64,000 nucleotides of DNA from Gordionus sp. m RMFG-2023 (Eukaryota; Nematomorpha; Gordioida; Chordodea; Parachordodidae), in the NCBI RefSeq assembly GCF_954871325.1, contig NC_088775.1, positions 44,927,561-44,991,560 of the forward strand, given 5' to 3'. Position 1 is the stretch's first letter. Each line of letters opens with the position of its first letter. A program made the translations under genes and the position numbers. The notes under the pieces are model-generated. The model worked only from the letters and a program-made list of their open reading frames with translations, was not told the DNA's origin and searched no databases. Of this stretch, positions 54,158 through 64,000 are shown in pieces.

Positions 54158-54343
54158 TTATATCTTATGGATGGGTGGTATCATGACCCCCTTAAACTCT
54201 TGCTCAAAGCTGCCGTCATCTTTTTTCAAGATATTGTGTATGTCGACGCCATCTTGTTTTTCATTGGAGACCTTGTCCACCGGAAGTGTCACAAAGGATG
54301 GAGGAGGGTACCAGTCACCTGCTTCTTCATTCAGCAAAAGTTT
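54158..54343 (-). CDS. Gene A exon A4, terminal
   Basis: 61 codons plus TAA. Strong acceptor TTTTTTATTTGCAG. It is acidic and Pro-containing and ends VMIPPIHKI. It is the most GC-rich exon, against an AT-rich surround. Confidence 0.7.
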   Translation of the reverse strand, partial: KLLLNEEAGDWYPPPSFVTLPVDKVSNEKQDGVDIHNILKKDDGSFEQEFKGVMIPPIHKI

Positions 54344-57300
54344 CTGCAAATAAAAAATACAAATATTGGTTTTCAATATATTCTACAATCCAGTTTATGA
54401 ATTATTGAATTCAATTACAATTTTATCCCTCTTCTCGGTGTTTCTATAGCTGGCATAGGAAGGAAAGAAGAGATGGAAAGAGAACCAAGCGAGGGTGAGA
54501 ATGAACAAAAGGATTCCAGCGGAAAGCACTATAGAAATCGGGATCTTTCTCAAACAATCTGTAATTCGTAAATACAATGAATTATGGAAATATTTTTTAA
54601 ATTTTATTTTTATCATTTATTCCTTTTTTTCCATATTATTCATATTTATTATTCTTTGTAAGTAAAAGATAATATTTTTGAGAATAGAAATAGATCGCAA
54701 TCAATCATTGGGCCTTTTACACCCCAAACTTTTTAATAACTGCAAAAGAAAATTAAACGTGTTGTCTGCCAAACCATTTAAAAAAACTATATTGATTTCG
54801 TGACCTTTACTTTTAAATAACTTTAAACATCACTAATATTGGTATATAACTATATACAAACACCTAAATCTAATAGGCCACTTTAAGAATCAAAAATTTT
54901 AATCCCGGCCCGGCCCGAATATTAAAAAAAAATTTTTTTAGGCCAGGCTCGGAATTTTTAAAAATTATATTCGACCTGGTAAATTCAAAAAATTCATTAT
55001 TTCGTATTTTATCATATTTTTCGGCGAGTATTATCACTTAATAAGCAAGTATATTAGCTAATATTGTTAAAAGGCTCGTTTTGAGCCGATTTTTAAAAAC
55101 GGCTAACTCAATATTTTCGCCAGAAAAATATTGACTAAGCCTCGAAATTTCGATACTATGTCTAGACCTTTGCTCCATGAGCAAAATTTTCAGGCTTGCA
55201 TAATATTTTTCTGGATAAAATACTGAGTTAGCCGTTTTTAAAAATTGGCTCAAAACGAGCCGTTTTACAACACTAAATATATTTTTTTTATATTCTAAAC
55301 AGATATTTAGTATATTACAAATTGATACTATAAAAAATTTGTGTAAATAAAATTTTGAGAATATACTATGTATTTATAAAAAAAATAAAAATGATATTTT
55401 TAATAATAATTGACGAATATAATAATTCATGTTGTATAAATTTTTTAAAAAAATACGGCCCAGCCCGGGTTTTTTTAAAAAAAAATTTTTCAGGCCCGGC
55501 CTGGGTATATTTTAAAAAATTTAAAATACGGCCCGGCCCTGGTACCTCTGATAAATATATTATTCGCATCATATACATTAGATTTACTAATAAAAAGTAT
55601 AAATCGCATGTGCATAAATAGCTGGAAGGAAGGAATATACTTTATGATATTTATATCAGTTCAAGGTCGTAAAGTAATTATCTAAACTAAAAATTAATCT
55701 TTTAAAGATTATTTTATTATATACTTTTATGCAATACCCATGATACTTGCCCTTAATATGAGTTTCTGTTCGAAAAAAAGGACAAACCCAGTATATTTAA
55801 AACAAATCGGATATTAAAGCATGTATGATTTTAGGAGATCTACGTGGAGTAAGTATTTGGAAAAGGCATTAAATGAGAAATGGTCATTTTTCTTTAAAAT
55901 TTGATAAGTATATGATTTTTCAACTGGTTAATCGATATATAATAATTAGTAGAGCTGTAACAATATTAAATTACTGATCGGGACCAAAATTTAGGATTTA
56001 GAAAAGATCGTATAGGGCCAAATTCTGATAAAACTGATCCGATATTTGTTTTTTAGTAGGGATGTACCGATATTTCATCTTTTTCAAAATATCGATTATC
56101 GGCCATTATTATAAAATTTTCCGATCCGATAAAATAGCGTCTTAATTTTTAAAAAATTTATTTTAAATTTCATAATATATTTGTTATTTATTATGTAAAT
56201 ATTTTAATGTTATTATATAAAATAAGTGATTTATACTTTTAGATCATGAATATAAACTATAACTGATTATTAAAATATATTTAAATGACTTATGTTATGA
56301 TATAGTTAAATTATAGATGTTATACTATTAAAAAGTATATGAGATGAGTAGTTATATTAGTGATGAAAATCGCTCCATGTGAGCCGATTTTTAAAAGCGA
56401 TTAACTCAATATTTTGGCCAAAAAATATTGCCTAAGCCTAGAAATTTCGCCAATAGATGTCCATATATTTGTACAATCTATGAGCAAAATCTTTAGGCAT
56501 GGATAATATTTTTCTGAACAAAATGGTGAGTTAGCCATTTTTAAAAATCCACACAATTGTAATGATTTTCCATATATTAAAAATTAAAATGATCAGTATG
56601 TTTCCTGAATACAAAATCAGATATGATATCGGATCGGTAATAGACCGATATCAATTTAATATCGGATCCTTCTTCAAAAAATGGCAACGGTAGACCCCTA
56701 GTTTTTAGTTATTCTTGTATAAATATATAATTTTTTATTTTATACATATAAATAATAATAAATTAATAAAAGGAACCAAAATTAAATTTATTTGTAATGT
56801 TTAAAAAATTGATTTATTTTAAAAGAGAGCTAAAAATTTATTATTTATTATATAATCTGTAACACGAAAAGGATTTTAAAATTCTAACAAGTCATATTAA
56901 ATTCAGCCATAAACATTGCCCATATTATAATCTAAATATGGGATTGTGGTCGGATCAGTTGTGTAGTAATATCAGACAGGTGAAAAATTTGTGGATCAGC
57001 ACAGCCCTGGTTTTAAATCACTAAATTAGCAGTTATTTTTGTAGTAAATCTTGAATAAAATATATTTTATCCTCTTAGAAAATCGGCCTAGACCAGGTAG
57101 TTAATATTTTTAGGCGCAGTTGTGTAATTAATATCTTTTAGGTCTTGTCATACAATTTATTTTTAAGCATGGTATAAAGTTATTAAAACAATGGGATATT
57201 AAAAATAATTCATATTGTCATTTACCAAAAAATGTTAAATAAATATTTTTTTAAAAAACTTTTTACGATCTTTTTATTTATATTAAAATTATAATTAACA

Positions 57301-60300
57301 TATAAATATATAATTAAAATAAATAAATAATTTAAAATAATATATTTAGGTATGGTTGGCAGTGCTTAATGACCCATGTATAGATATACAGCTGGATCGA
57401 CAAATTTCTATTGATATTCTTTGTCGTAGGTAAAAGTCTTCTTTTGGATCACCTGTGATTAACCTATTGTTTTGAATAATTTTAGGGCTTGGGTTCCAAA
57501 TGATCCACAGGTGTCTGAGACTACTGGAACAAACAAAACATTATTAAGGTGGCCCGGCCCTATTTATTTGTTTCTGTATTTTCAATTTTCGTGATGAAGG
57601 TGACAAAAACGATCTACACAAGTATACTCCCAAGCGAGGGGTATATCTTGGTTCCAAGAAACTATGGTCATTCTATCAGGTCTGGTTTGACTATCAGGGC
57701 AGAGGGTTCAAGAGTATGAGGAATATTTGTGGATTTCAAGATTCTATGATGATCGAATTGATGGCTTAGTGCCTTGGTAATCTGCCATTAGAAAAAAGAC
57801 AGTATAAAGGGTGGTGTCCAAGGCTATCGATATGAGTTTTAGGCGTTACGATTTCATAGCCTAAATGAAAACGTATAGCTATTCTAAGTTTTTCGTTGGT
57901 TAGTAACAAGCCTAAATTAGCACTAAGTATAGTTTCTAACTAATCATAACCAAGGTGGCACATGGCTGAGATTAAAATTATTTGATCCAGCAAAAGAGTC
58001 GTATTATTGTCATTCTGTATAATCGGAGTTGAGTTTAGGTGGAGAAATTGCGATGGAGATTTTCTTTGAACATCTTTGAAGTGTAAGTATTCGATGCAAT
58101 GCTGTATCAATGGTAAATTCCAGTCTCTTTATCTTATAGAATTTGGATATGAGCGGCTTGGAGCATTTTTCTCCAGAGGTCTAATGTCGCCGTATGATGT
58201 GGATCGATACTATCCAAGTCTCCAAATGTGTATCGAAATTTAGCAACTGAGAATATAAAGGCTATAATGAAAATGTTTAAGGATATGGGGAATGGATACC
58301 TATACTACCTAGCTTTGTGGAAGGGCAGCTTGAATCTATGAGAGTGACGAGAATTTGATATTTAAAATAGATTCGAGATTTTTTAAATGAACTTCAAAGT
58401 CTAATAATATTTCAGGGGCATGAAAATTGTTGAACGAAAGGCATGTAAAATTTTAGGAATGAATAAAAAAATTTTAAGTAAATAAAAAGCTTGATGTAAA
58501 TGTTTTAAAATATTTTTCATTCTATTGAATTTGGCAAGAAATTCATCTCTGAAAAGAAATAGAGCACTTTTACCTTAAATAAGTGAACCTAAGTGGGTAA
58601 AGCTAGTTTTATCCACTACAATAATATTTTCGGTGGGCAGTCCGATTCAAGGGGGAATAAAATTCACACTTATTAGGATTTAGTGATAGTCCCGTTATGG
58701 GGGCTAAGTGATTTATAATTGTAGGAATTTTTATGATTGACGTCATCGAGGTACCAAACGTTTAATTTAAGGTCACAATTTGAAGAGTTCTTTTATGATT
58801 AATTAAATGCCCTGATAGAATAATGCTGGACCTAAAGGATCTCTTTGTTAAATGTCTTGTTTAGAGAGAATGATTGAATCATTAAATTTTAAAAAAGTGG
58901 ATTGGTTGTAACATGCTGCAATGTATGTTGAATACTCTGGAAATATTTCACAGAAATAGGGTATAAAATGCTCCCTACTAAGTAAATTGAAGGCATTATG
59001 TAGATCTATTTTAAGGATGCATTGATCATGTGTATTGTGGAGGATTATACGCGTCGAGTATGATGCCTCACATCCTCCAGGAACATTAAAACCTAGCTGG
59101 TTGGGTTGTAGTAGGTTGGATTTTATATGGGCGAAAATTATTTTAATAATTATTCACCAGAGTGCTGACCCTACTGCAATAGGTCTGATGTTCCCATTTG
59201 TTTTTTTAAGGTTATTACCAAAAATGATGGACTGAATGGTGTTAGGAATATTCTTATAAAAAATATGGTTGAGCAATATAGTAAACTGTGTAAGTGTATT
59301 TTAATATGGGTAAAGTTGGTTTAATTATATCTTGTAGATATATGGCTCGAAAGTCATCAATGCCTCCAGAAGAATCTTTTTTGAATGACATTGCATCCAA
59401 GATTTCTAACTCAGAATGGGATTAATGGACGGTGGAGTGGAAGGATGATTTGGGAAAAATATTGAGGATGTTTAGATTGTATAACCATGAGAGTTTTTTC
59501 ATCATTGGGGGCCATAGTATCACTGGAATAAGCTATGTTAATAGCTGAATTTACATTGCATAAATTGATTTTATTTTCAATAAGCTTAGCCTTATTTTTG
59601 TCAAAAGCTTATTGAAAGAATGTATAGGTTGTTTGGGTATATCAAAATAGCTAGTTTAATTTGAATTTAATGTTTTTTTTGATGTTTTGTGTTATATTTG
59701 ATTTTGATGTTGGGAGGTGTAAATTTAAATATATAAATGATACAAGTTTAATCGAAATATCTTAGCTTTTGATATTATTAAGGAACTTAAAATAGCTAAT
59801 AGTTTTTGTGAAAATAGGATTCGAGTACCTATTGGAATGCGAGATATTGTGGGTGGGAGAATTTCCTTCATAAATTTATCTAATCATTCTTGTGGCTGAA
59901 CAATAGAGGTTGAATTAATATTATTATTTGGGCTTATAGATATAAATGTAGGAATTGTTTCTGTATTGAAGGTATTGTTGTAACTTGAAATTGGTTTTAT
60001 ATTGATGTTATTAATAAGGGCTGGACAATAAGATGGGGGTAAGGTAATTATTGTTATAGAAAGTCCCTGATGAAGGACACACGTTTACCATGACAAATAA
60101 TTTTATTCCCTTTTTTTAGGATACATTGTTGTTTGAAATTTATATTATTTTTATAAATGATTATGTTATAGCTTACTTTGAATTGAAAGATTCTAGATTT
60201 ACAAAACAAAACTTATCTAAACTTCAATTTGGGTCAGCTAAGTGGATAACTAACAGAATTATTATATATAGGTGAAACATACGTAAAAAAGCTTTTCAAG

Positions 60301-63300
60301 CAAAAATAAAAAAACTTTCAATTAAAAATTAAATTCCATTATAGGAATTAAAAAACCTTTAAGTGAAAAAGATAAAAAAACATCAGGTCAAACAAAAGTG
60401 ATATGATTTAATGAAGTCAGGATAAGAATTTTAGAATTAAGCTAATATATTTCTCAAACTCGATTGAGAGTATGGATTATATTCGAGCTCTAGAAGATAA
60501 GTATAGACAATTCAAAGCATGTGCAGCTCTCTAGCCAAGAAAGTAAATCATAAGAAAACAGGGGAAGAATGGATATATAGTGTCATTTGAGGGATGGTAG
60601 AGGGGATTTTTGAGGGAAAACCTAAATGATTGGCATATGTACGATCCCGAAAAGTTTATGATGGAATTCGAAGTAATCAGATATAAAGACAAACCAGATT
60701 GGGCGATCCCAAACAACTTTTGTTTTTTCTTATATATTTTGTTAAAATATATTCTATGCATTGTTTCGTTTTTCTTTACTTATAATATACTGAAATCTTT
60801 TACAATATCCAGTCTTTTTTTATATTTTGTATAATAATTCATCCTCTATATTCTCACCTTTTCATCTTATAATTCAGTATCTCCTAGCTTTCAATGTCGT
60901 TAAATTTGTGTAAAATTAAATTAGTTCTTCCTATTCCTTCTTACTTCACTTCTTTTTAAAATATTTATAAAGTTTAAATTGCAATTTATATACCCCTTGA
61001 TCCACTGTCTTATACCCTATCTTTGTTATTCTATCGATTATGTAAAGTTTAATTCTTTCTTATTGTTCAAATCATTTTCTCCATTTTTTAACAAAAAATA
61101 ATTCTTTCTTATTATTTAGATTATGTGTTCCATTCTTTAAAAAAAATCTATTATTCAATTATCTTCTTAGTTTAAAATTTATTTGGTCTTTTCTATTCTC
61201 TCACCCTTATTCCTTTTCACATTTCTATTATTCAATTCCCCCTTTATTGATTGTTTAAGTTTAATTTTTTTATTACTCATAACGTTGTGGAAATATTCTT
61301 TTAGGTGACGGGTGTTTCTGTGGGTGGTGTGGTCCACGATTATATTGTCTGCCGGATTTTGATCCAATCGATCTAATGCTTTAAGATTAGAAGCAAGATT
61401 GTAAAATAAAAAAATGAGAGAAAATTTTTATAAAAGAGAAAAGGAATAATAATTCAAAGTAGGGATGTACTGATACTTTTTTTGGAGGCTGATCGATTTG
61501 ATATCACGTCTAATTATATTCTATATACAATTTAATTAACCAATCATCATAATTTATTCAGTTTATATTCATCAATATGTTAAGTATAAAATAAAATATT
61601 GTTAATACACAATTTATTTATATAGTAATTAACATATATACTGTGAAATTTTAAATTTTTCTAAAAAATTTTTGCATTAGTAAGGTGGATAATTATTTTT
61701 AAAATATCGAGAATAGTATAAAAAGCTCAATATTAAAACAAATTTAAATTTTAATGTTTCCTCCATAATTATCAATTAATGGTTATTAATATGAGATTTA
61801 TATTCAAACTAATTTAGTTTTTAATTTAAAACTAATTATTTAACATCAGAAAAGTTAAAAAAGCCGATTTTTGAACCTTTAATTCCCATTATCTCAGATA
61901 ATATAATTGTTAATAATTTCCAGATATTACTAGAACATATATAAAGTGCCTACAAATATTTATCGAAATTGAAAGGAGTCAGCCAAAAGATGCTTGATTT
62001 GACATGTAATGACCCTTTATTATTTAATAAAAACCTAAAATGTAAATTATATATAAAGTATAATTATCATGTTTTTTAGCATTCCATCCAAATATTTATT
62101 TATTTATCATATAATATACATTGAGCAGCTTATTGATATAATAATACTAATTAATTTGAAGATCTTCTCAACCCCTCCCTCTTCTAAAATATCCCATTCG
62201 ATAAGATCAATTTCTAGGAAAATGAGAATTTATTGAGAATATAAATAATTTGTATTCCAATTTATGATTTTGTTTTATAGTTCGTAATCCGTTTTTTTTA
62301 AATTAAGAAATTATTTTATTTTATTTGACCACTTTTAAGTTCGTTGTGCTTAATTATACTTTTTTACCTGAACACTTTCAATGTACACACTTTTATAGCT
62401 CTTTTATTTCCTTTTTTTTTCATGAAAAATATCAAATACAAAAACTAATTTTTTTTAAAACAAAAACTACAAAACTGATTTTATTCTTTTTTTTTACCGA
62501 AAAAATCATAACAAAAATAATAATATTATAATTTTTTCTAAAAAAATACTATTATATAAAAAAAATCGATAATCTTTTACAAACAAAACTATTATATAAA
62601 AAATCGATAATAAAAAAACATTAACATACTACTAAATGTTAACATTGAAAAAGAAAATATCTACATTCCTATACTTCTACCACAGATTGTTTTAGCTTTT
62701 AATTTTAATTTAAGCTCCATAATTGCCTGATATTATAACACATACCACTAAGAATATCTATTATACAGTTTTCATTTTAATTTTCATCTCTAATATCTTA
62801 CATATCTTGATAAATGTTTTAAAATAAAATAGAACATCATTAGCATTATTGCTTTTATCCTATTATTATCAATTAGGTTTCATAATAAATACACTATAAA
62901 AATTGTGCTGTTATGCATTGGCTCAAAATGTTTGCGGTACAGGTATAACTTAAAAAATCCGCAACAGATTCCCCAATGTGATTTTTTGCGATAAAAATTT
63001 TGCTATAATATATATTCGTGAAAAAAAGTTAGCTGAATTGATATGGAACCACCAAAACGATTTATAGGAATTCTATAGTTGGCATCTTTATTTGAAAGGG
63101 ATGTTCTGGTTCAATAATATATACTTATCTATTCCTTTCAAAAAACCTATCAAATACAAATTTTAAACAAGAGTAGATCTTCTGTAGGCCGGGAAAACGT
63201 AGTCAATTTCTAACAAATTCTAATGTCGTAATTCATTTTGCATAATAACATTAATTTTTTTTGATGGTTTTAATATGGGTAATGGTTAAAGTACCATATA

Positions 63301-63856
63301 TCGTAAAGCTTAACTTAAAAACCTGATAAGATATCGGACTGATATTTTAAGAGTTCCTTAATAGGTAGTTATGAAAGTGTAGAAAATCAAAATTTGTACA
63401 CAGGAAATAGGCAGCCACCATTAATGGACTAATTAAATTGTTTATTCATATTTTGTTATTTATAAAAATAAATTATGTATTTTATTTTAACAAATTTAAA
63501 CATAATATCACTTAATATATTTTTTTAAATTTAAACTCCATTTTATCAGATCATGTCATTTATTAACATTGGCCGATAACCGAAATTTAAAAAAAAGAAT
63601 TGGCCCAATTTGATACAAATTATCGGTGCATCCCAATGAAATGATAATATTGAAAACATGAAAGGAGACAAAAAAGAAAATATGAAATAAAAAAATAAAA
63701 ATTTACCTTGGTAAAAATTTTTCCTATCATCAACGGGATGGCCCGATATTGGTTCCTTTTTAATGTAATTCGATTTTCCAAAAAGCCAATCAAAAAGGTC
63801 CACACTTCCTTCCTTATCCGTGTTTGGTTTAAGGCTTGTAACATCGCGAACACTCG
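54158..63856 (-). CDS. Gene A: C-terminal part of a single-pass membrane protein
   Basis: Four minus-strand exons join in phase: 63856-63707 (ends phase 1), 61378-61277 (starts and ends phase 1), 54558-54419 (ends phase 0) and 54343-54158 (stop). This gives about 191 residues. The first two exons are hydrophilic (DVTSLKPNTDKEGSVDLF; LDQNPADNIIVDHTTHRN). The third has one clear membrane helix (IPISIVLSAGILLFILTLAW plus FSFHLFF). The last encodes a tail of about 60 residues (AGDWYPPPSFVTLPVDKV ... FKGVMIPPIHKI). All splice sites are GT-AG; the last intron is 75 bp. The first visible exon begins after an acceptor, so 5' exons lie beyond 64000. I do not recognise the family. The topology is not determined without the N-terminus. 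Confidence 0.65.
54419..54558 (-). CDS. Gene A exon A3, transmembrane segment
   Basis: 140 nt. Acceptor GAATTACAG, donor GTAATT. If the donor were skipped the frame would stop eight codons later (VIEFNNS), giving a tailless form. Confidence 0.65.
55061..55276. mobile_element. Palindromic MITE family P, copy 5
   Basis: Ends TATTGTTAAAAGGCTCGTTT and, reversed, AGTGTTGTAAAACGGCTCG. Both arms contain GCCGATTTTTAAAAACGGC-type sequence. Confidence 0.8.
56058..56701. mobile_element. hAT-type element with family P MITE nested inside
   Basis: Flanked by TTTTTAGT (56050-56057 and 56702-56709). Ends AGGGATGTACCGATA and, reversed, TAGGGGTCTACCGTTG. A family P MITE sits at 56356-56565. No transposase. 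Similar ends occur near 61463 and 63625. Confidence 0.65.
56356..56565. mobile_element. Palindromic MITE family P, copy 6
   Basis: Reads GTGAGCCGATTTTTAAAAGC, GAGCAAAATCTTTAGGCATG and TGGTGAGTTAGCCATTTTT. The right end is degenerate. Confidence 0.6.
56710..57349. other. AT-rich intron sequence
   Basis: No gene seen. Confidence 0.35.
57350..60000 (-). pseudogene. YLDD-type reverse transcriptase, heavily decayed
   Basis: The minus strand, read through many frameshifts, shows TMAPNDEKTLMVIQSKHPQ, then RPIAVGSALW, then PNQLGFNVPGGCEASYSTRI, then CILKIDLHNAFNLLSREHF (first catalytic Asp), DPLGPALFY and NVWYLDDVNH (YLDD box). The C-terminus has RPDRMTIVSWNQDIPLAWEY, TCVDRF, FVPVVSDTCGSFGTQALKLF and FYLRQRISIEICRSSCISIH. 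It is the same family as the fragment at 3380-4050 but nearly full length, inside a gene A intron in sense orientation. I know this RT type from many invertebrates, but I cannot place it in a named clade by eye. Confidence 0.7.
60010..60465. other. AT-rich intron sequence
   Basis: No gene seen. Confidence 0.35.
60472..60722 (+). pseudogene. Unidentified decayed coding fragment
   Basis: One plus-strand frame reads MDYIRALEDKYRQFKACAAL, then three in-frame stops, then GFLRENLNDWHMYDPEKFMM and EFEVIRYKDKPDWAIPNN. The composition (Trp, Asp, Glu, Lys) is protein-like and unlike translated AT-rich noise. I recognise no family. It is antisense to gene A and probably a transposon relic. Confidence 0.3.
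60840..61270. other. T-rich intron sequence
   Basis: Repeated TTCTTTCTTATT-like motifs; no gene. Confidence 0.35.
61277..61378 (-). CDS. Gene A exon A2
   Basis: 102 nt. Acceptor TCTAATCTTAAAG, with a possible branch point CTAAT; donor GTAATA. LDRLDQNPADNIIVDHTT then HRNTRHLKEYFHNVM. Confidence 0.6.
61470..63160. other. AT-rich intron sequence
   Basis: No exon supported. Confidence 0.35.
63163..63209 (-). CDS. Possible alternative terminal exon of gene A
   Basis: 47 nt after an acceptor AATTTGTTAG. It joins in phase to exon A1 (63707) and gives IDYVFPAYRRSTLV then TAA. It would make a short isoform without the membrane helix. The acceptor is average and the exon is short, so chance is possible. 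Confidence 0.25.
63707..63856 (-). CDS. Gene A exon A1
   Basis: 150 nt. Acceptor CTCACCCTTAG, donor GTAAAT. It encodes SVRDVTSLKPNTDKEG then VDLFDWLFGKSNYIKKEP then PVDDRKNFYQ. A second open frame across the same exon exists, but only this one joins in phase with A2 and A3. Confidence 0.65.
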
Positions 63857-63859
63857 CTA

Positions 63860-64000
63860 AGGGTGAGATATCAAAAGGAAAAAAAATGACATTTAAATGA
63901 TGAAAACAGCAAATTGGTTACAGGTTAATAAGAATTAAAACCTCGCTGATGTTCTCACTCACAAACAGAATAGAAATGAATAAGATGATTTTAAAATTGT
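63860..64000. other. Gene A intron, runs off the window end
   Basis: AT-rich; no exon seen. Confidence 0.35.

Larger units (their letters stand above)
61463..63637. mobile_element. Possible inverted-end element (uncertain)
   Basis: Left AGGGATGTACTGATAC and right, reversed, GGGATGCACCGATAATT resemble the ends of 56058-56701. I find no matching duplication (the sequences outside are TTCAAAGT and ATGAAATG), so these may be two separate fragments. Confidence 0.25.

Noticed and set aside
61463-63637. A single 2.2 kb transposon spanning part of gene A
   Set aside because: The ends look alike but there are no matching target duplications and no internal support, so I kept it only as a low-confidence feature.

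Overview
The window is AT-rich eukaryotic DNA, almost certainly from an invertebrate animal. The evidence is short GT-AG introns (75 and 84 bp), exons that join in phase over kilobases, histone-type RNA stem-loops, and a dense animal-type transposon load (Ty3/gypsy, RTE-like LINE, MULE/Phantom-like, FLYWCH-MULE, several hAT types, palindromic MITEs). I cannot name the species. There are no operons and no rRNA. Host genes occupy little of the window.

Region 1 (1-25171) is a nested transposon island whose main junctions can be read from target-site duplications (TSDs). The 5' end of an RTE-like LINE lies at 1-943. Next to it a Ty3/gypsy element (gypsy-2, 966-25166, TSD ATAAT) has inserted. Its 5' LTR is split by a 17.4 kb MULE-type DNA transposon (1099-18479, TSD AAATAAAA, long inverted ends). 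That MULE carries a decayed OTU-protease/transposase gene followed by tandem histone-type stem-loops. A second, opposite-strand gypsy element (gypsy-1, 7304-17234, TSD GTTAT) sits inside the MULE. Gypsy-1 in turn contains a 1.45 kb hAT element (TSD GTAACTGC) in its reverse transcriptase and a 1.5 kb inverted-repeat element in its 3' region. Both gypsy elements have a membrane segment near the Gag N-terminus and a zinc-knuckle ORF between integrase and the 3' LTR.

Region 2 (25172-41000) holds a MITE remnant, a GC-rich non-coding block, an RNase H fragment of a retroelement, and two near-identical composite hAT copies in opposite orientation (29849-32976 and 37413-40287). Between the copies lie a TA-flanked inverted-repeat element and a nearly intact FLYWCH/MULE transposase gene. 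An 8-bp TSD is split between the two copies, which suggests that the segment between them was inverted by recombination.

Region 3 (41000-64000) looks like host DNA with two minus-strand gene models built from phase-compatible exons. Gene B (51111 to 41653) would encode a protein of about 121 residues: a signal peptide, two duplicated cysteine-pair exons, and a C-terminus resembling a GPI-anchor signal. Gene A (63856 to 54158) is the C-terminal part of a single-pass membrane protein whose 5' exons lie beyond the window. Introns and flanks hold six copies of a palindromic 210-220 bp MITE, a hAT pseudogene interrupted by a 612 bp tRNA-headed retroposon, a YLDD-type reverse transcriptase pseudogene, microsatellites and tRNA-like fragments.

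All calls rest on reading translations and junctions by eye. No database search was possible.
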